Below the pieces are notes generated by a model. That model was not told the DNA's origin and ran no database searches. It was given only the letters and a program-made list of their open reading frames with translations. This document shows, one piece after another, positions 5,583-6,461 of a stretch of 6,461 nt of DNA. The stretch lies in the NCBI GenBank assembly GCA_021820645.1, contig JAKADJ010000133.1:1-6461 (forward strand), written 5' to 3'. The translations under genes and the position numbers were made by a program. Position 1 is the first letter of the stretch, and every line of letters begins with the position of its first letter. Source of the DNA: Bacillota bacterium. GTDB taxonomy: Bacteria > Bacillota_E > Sulfobacillia > Sulfobacillales > Sulfobacillaceae.

Positions 5583-5921
5583 TTAGTTGTGTGTGTACTT
5601 GTAGATGGTTACGGGGTCCACGGTCACCAGCCCAGCCGATACCATGGTGTCCAGCACCGGCAGAAATCTATTGATATACTCTTCGCTGTCGACTATCTCG
5701 ATCACAACGGGCAGGTCAGAGGATAGATCTAAAAGGTTTTGGGTGTGAATCCGGCTAGAAGGACCAAACCCTTCAAACGCGCGCATCACCGTGGCGCCTG
5801 CCATCCCCATCTCACGAGCCTTGAGCACGATGGCGTGGTAAAGGGGTTTACGTTGGTAGTGGTCGGACTCCCCAATAAAAATTCTGAGACGTTGCGCTTT
5901 CCCTGAAATCTTCACCGACAT
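5583..5921 (-). CDS. DUF190 (PF02641) PII-like protein, partner of CrcB
   Basis: A 112-residue soluble protein with a ferredoxin-like PII fold. Family signatures seen: RLRIFIGESDHYQRKPLYHAI near the N end, AREMGMAGATVMRAFEGFGPSSRIHTQNLLDLSSDLPVVIEIVDSEEYINRFLP in the middle (the core GATVxRxxEGFG and SSRIH motifs) and GLVTVDPVTIYKY at the end. DUF190 genes are commonly beside crcB, so a fluoride-related sensing or regulatory role is assumed but unproven. I chose ATG 5921 because GGAGG (5934-5930) is 8 bases upstream; the GTG at 5930 overlaps that site and cannot be the start. It is the first gene of the operon, directly behind a good promoter. Confidence 0.93.
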   Translation of the reverse strand: MSVKISGKAQRLRIFIGESDHYQRKPLYHAIVLKAREMGMAGATVMRAFEGFGPSSRIHTQNLLDLSSDLPVVIEIVDSEEYINRFLPVLDTMVSAGLVTVDPVTIYKYTHN

Positions 5922-5952
5922 CGGTGCCACCTCCGATTCAGCTCACAAGATT

Positions 5953-5981
5953 ATTGTAGCATGGGGGTTGGGTTGGGTAAA
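5953..5981 (-). promoter_or_regulatory. Promoter of the DUF190-crcB-crcB operon
   Basis: On the minus strand TTTACC (5981-5976) and TACAAT (5958-5953) lie 17 bases apart, giving a predicted start near 5946 and a leader of only about 25 bases. That is too short for a fluoride riboswitch. Confidence 0.6.
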
Positions 5982-6003
5982 ATCTCCTAAAACGTTGTAC
6001 ACT
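5973..6003 (+). promoter_or_regulatory. Candidate promoter of the lipid kinase gene, overlapping the divergent operon promoter
   Basis: TACACT at 5998-6003 is a four-of-six -10 element placed so that transcription would begin at or next to the ATG at 6010. The best -35 is TTGGGT at 5973-5978 with a long 19-base spacer. It shares bases with the -35 of the divergent DUF190 operon promoter. Confidence 0.4.
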
Positions 6004-6009
6004 AGCCGC

Positions 6010-6461
6010 ATGGAACAAAAAACACGTGAGGGACCCATTCTAACCCCGGACACGCCCACCTACTTGGTGGTTAATCCTGGGTCGCGGACCGGTAGCGAAG
6101 CCTATCCCCATTTGGTACGTCGACTCTCCGCCACCCTGAATCTCGTCGACCATTTCTTGCCAAGCACCCGCGAGGAGCTCACGGATATCGTGAGGTCGGG
6201 CCTAGAACGCGGCATTGTGCGTTTTGGCATCGGTGGTGGAGACGGGACGCTTAGCCTTGCGGCTAACGCCTTGGCGCACACCGGGGGTGTTCTGGCCACC
6301 ATCCCGCTCGGTACCGGCAACACGTTTGCCTTAAACTTAGGGCTAGAGTTGGGGCCACAAGGCATCGAAACGTTATCGTTAGATGGCCCGTCACAGGCGT
6401 TCGATTTGGGAGCGGTCGATACCCCGACCGGATCCCGGCTGTTTTTAAATGGGGCGCTCGT
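6010..6461 (+). CDS. Diacylglycerol/lipid kinase family protein, N-terminal part (cut by window end)
   Basis: The first 150 residues of a protein with the DAGK catalytic domain, which phosphorylates diacylglycerol or related lipids using ATP at the membrane surface; relatives include DgkB, YegS and BmrU. Seen: strand TYLVVNPGSRTGSEA (NPGSRTG at 22-28, a variant of the usual NPxSG), the ATP-binding GIGGGDGTLSLAANAL (GGGDGTL 75-81), and IPLGTGNTFALNLGL (PLGTGN 99-104), all diagnostic of the family. There is no stop before the window edge, so the C-terminal half is missing from view. No Shine-Dalgarno precedes ATG 6010; the -10-like element ends 6 bases before it, which fits a leaderless message. 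It is divergent from the DUF190-crcB operon. The exact lipid substrate cannot be assigned. Confidence 0.9.
   Translation, partial: MEQKTREGPILTPDTPTYLVVNPGSRTGSEAYPHLVRRLSATLNLVDHFLPSTREELTDIVRSGLERGIVRFGIGGGDGTLSLAANALAHTGGVLATIPLGTGNTFALNLGLELGPQGIETLSLDGPSQAFDLGAVDTPTGSRLFLNGAL

Noticed and set aside
5928..5930. GTG 5930 as the start of the DUF190 protein
   Set aside because: It overlaps the GGAGG that serves ATG 5921.
5922..6009. Fluoride (crcB) riboswitch before the DUF190 gene
   Set aside because: The intergenic space is only about 88 bases, the predicted leader is about 25, and none of the conserved riboswitch core is visible.

Overview
The window looks like an ordinary chromosomal stretch of a Gram-positive bacterium in the Bacillota. 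A DarA-type cyclic-di-AMP receptor, strong AGGAGG-type ribosome binding sites, TTGACA/TATAAT-like promoters with 17-base spacers and moderate GC all point that way. The gene mix would suit a Sulfobacillus-like or related lineage, but that is a guess. There are no insertion sequences, CRISPR arrays, tRNAs or rRNAs.

Layout: (1) Positions 1-1458, plus strand: a leader with a 9-codon upstream ORF, a perfect-stem terminator and a competing 8-base pairing, followed by a compact ABC-F ATPase gene. This is the architecture of drug-inducible ribosome-protection genes. (2) 1480-1824, minus: a DsrE-like protein with its own promoter. It converges with the ABC-F gene and diverges from a TPR gene. (3) 1970-2948, plus: a TPR_5-type tetratricopeptide protein, a possible 27-residue membrane peptide, and the cyclic-di-AMP receptor DarA. 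(4) 2961-3581, minus: folE (GTP cyclohydrolase I), converging on darA. Its leader is about 180 bases, structured, and contains an intrinsic terminator. (5) 3913-5921, minus: a likely operon read as DUF190 protein, CrcB-1, CrcB-2, SAM-dependent methyltransferase. The two CrcB proteins are the halves of a paired fluoride channel, and DUF190 is a PII-like partner commonly found beside crcB. (6) 6010 to the window end, plus: the N-terminal part of a diacylglycerol/lipid kinase family protein, divergent from the DUF190 operon and apparently leaderless.

The strongest candidate for a previously undescribed system is the ABC-F attenuator at 1-90. All parts of a ribosome-stalling switch can be read directly: a Shine-Dalgarno, a short ORF, an anti-antiterminator, an antiterminator and a terminator. 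The second is the folE leader RNA, which matches no folate-linked riboswitch I can recognise. The third is the charge pattern of the two CrcB proteins, which predicts an obligate antiparallel heterodimer.
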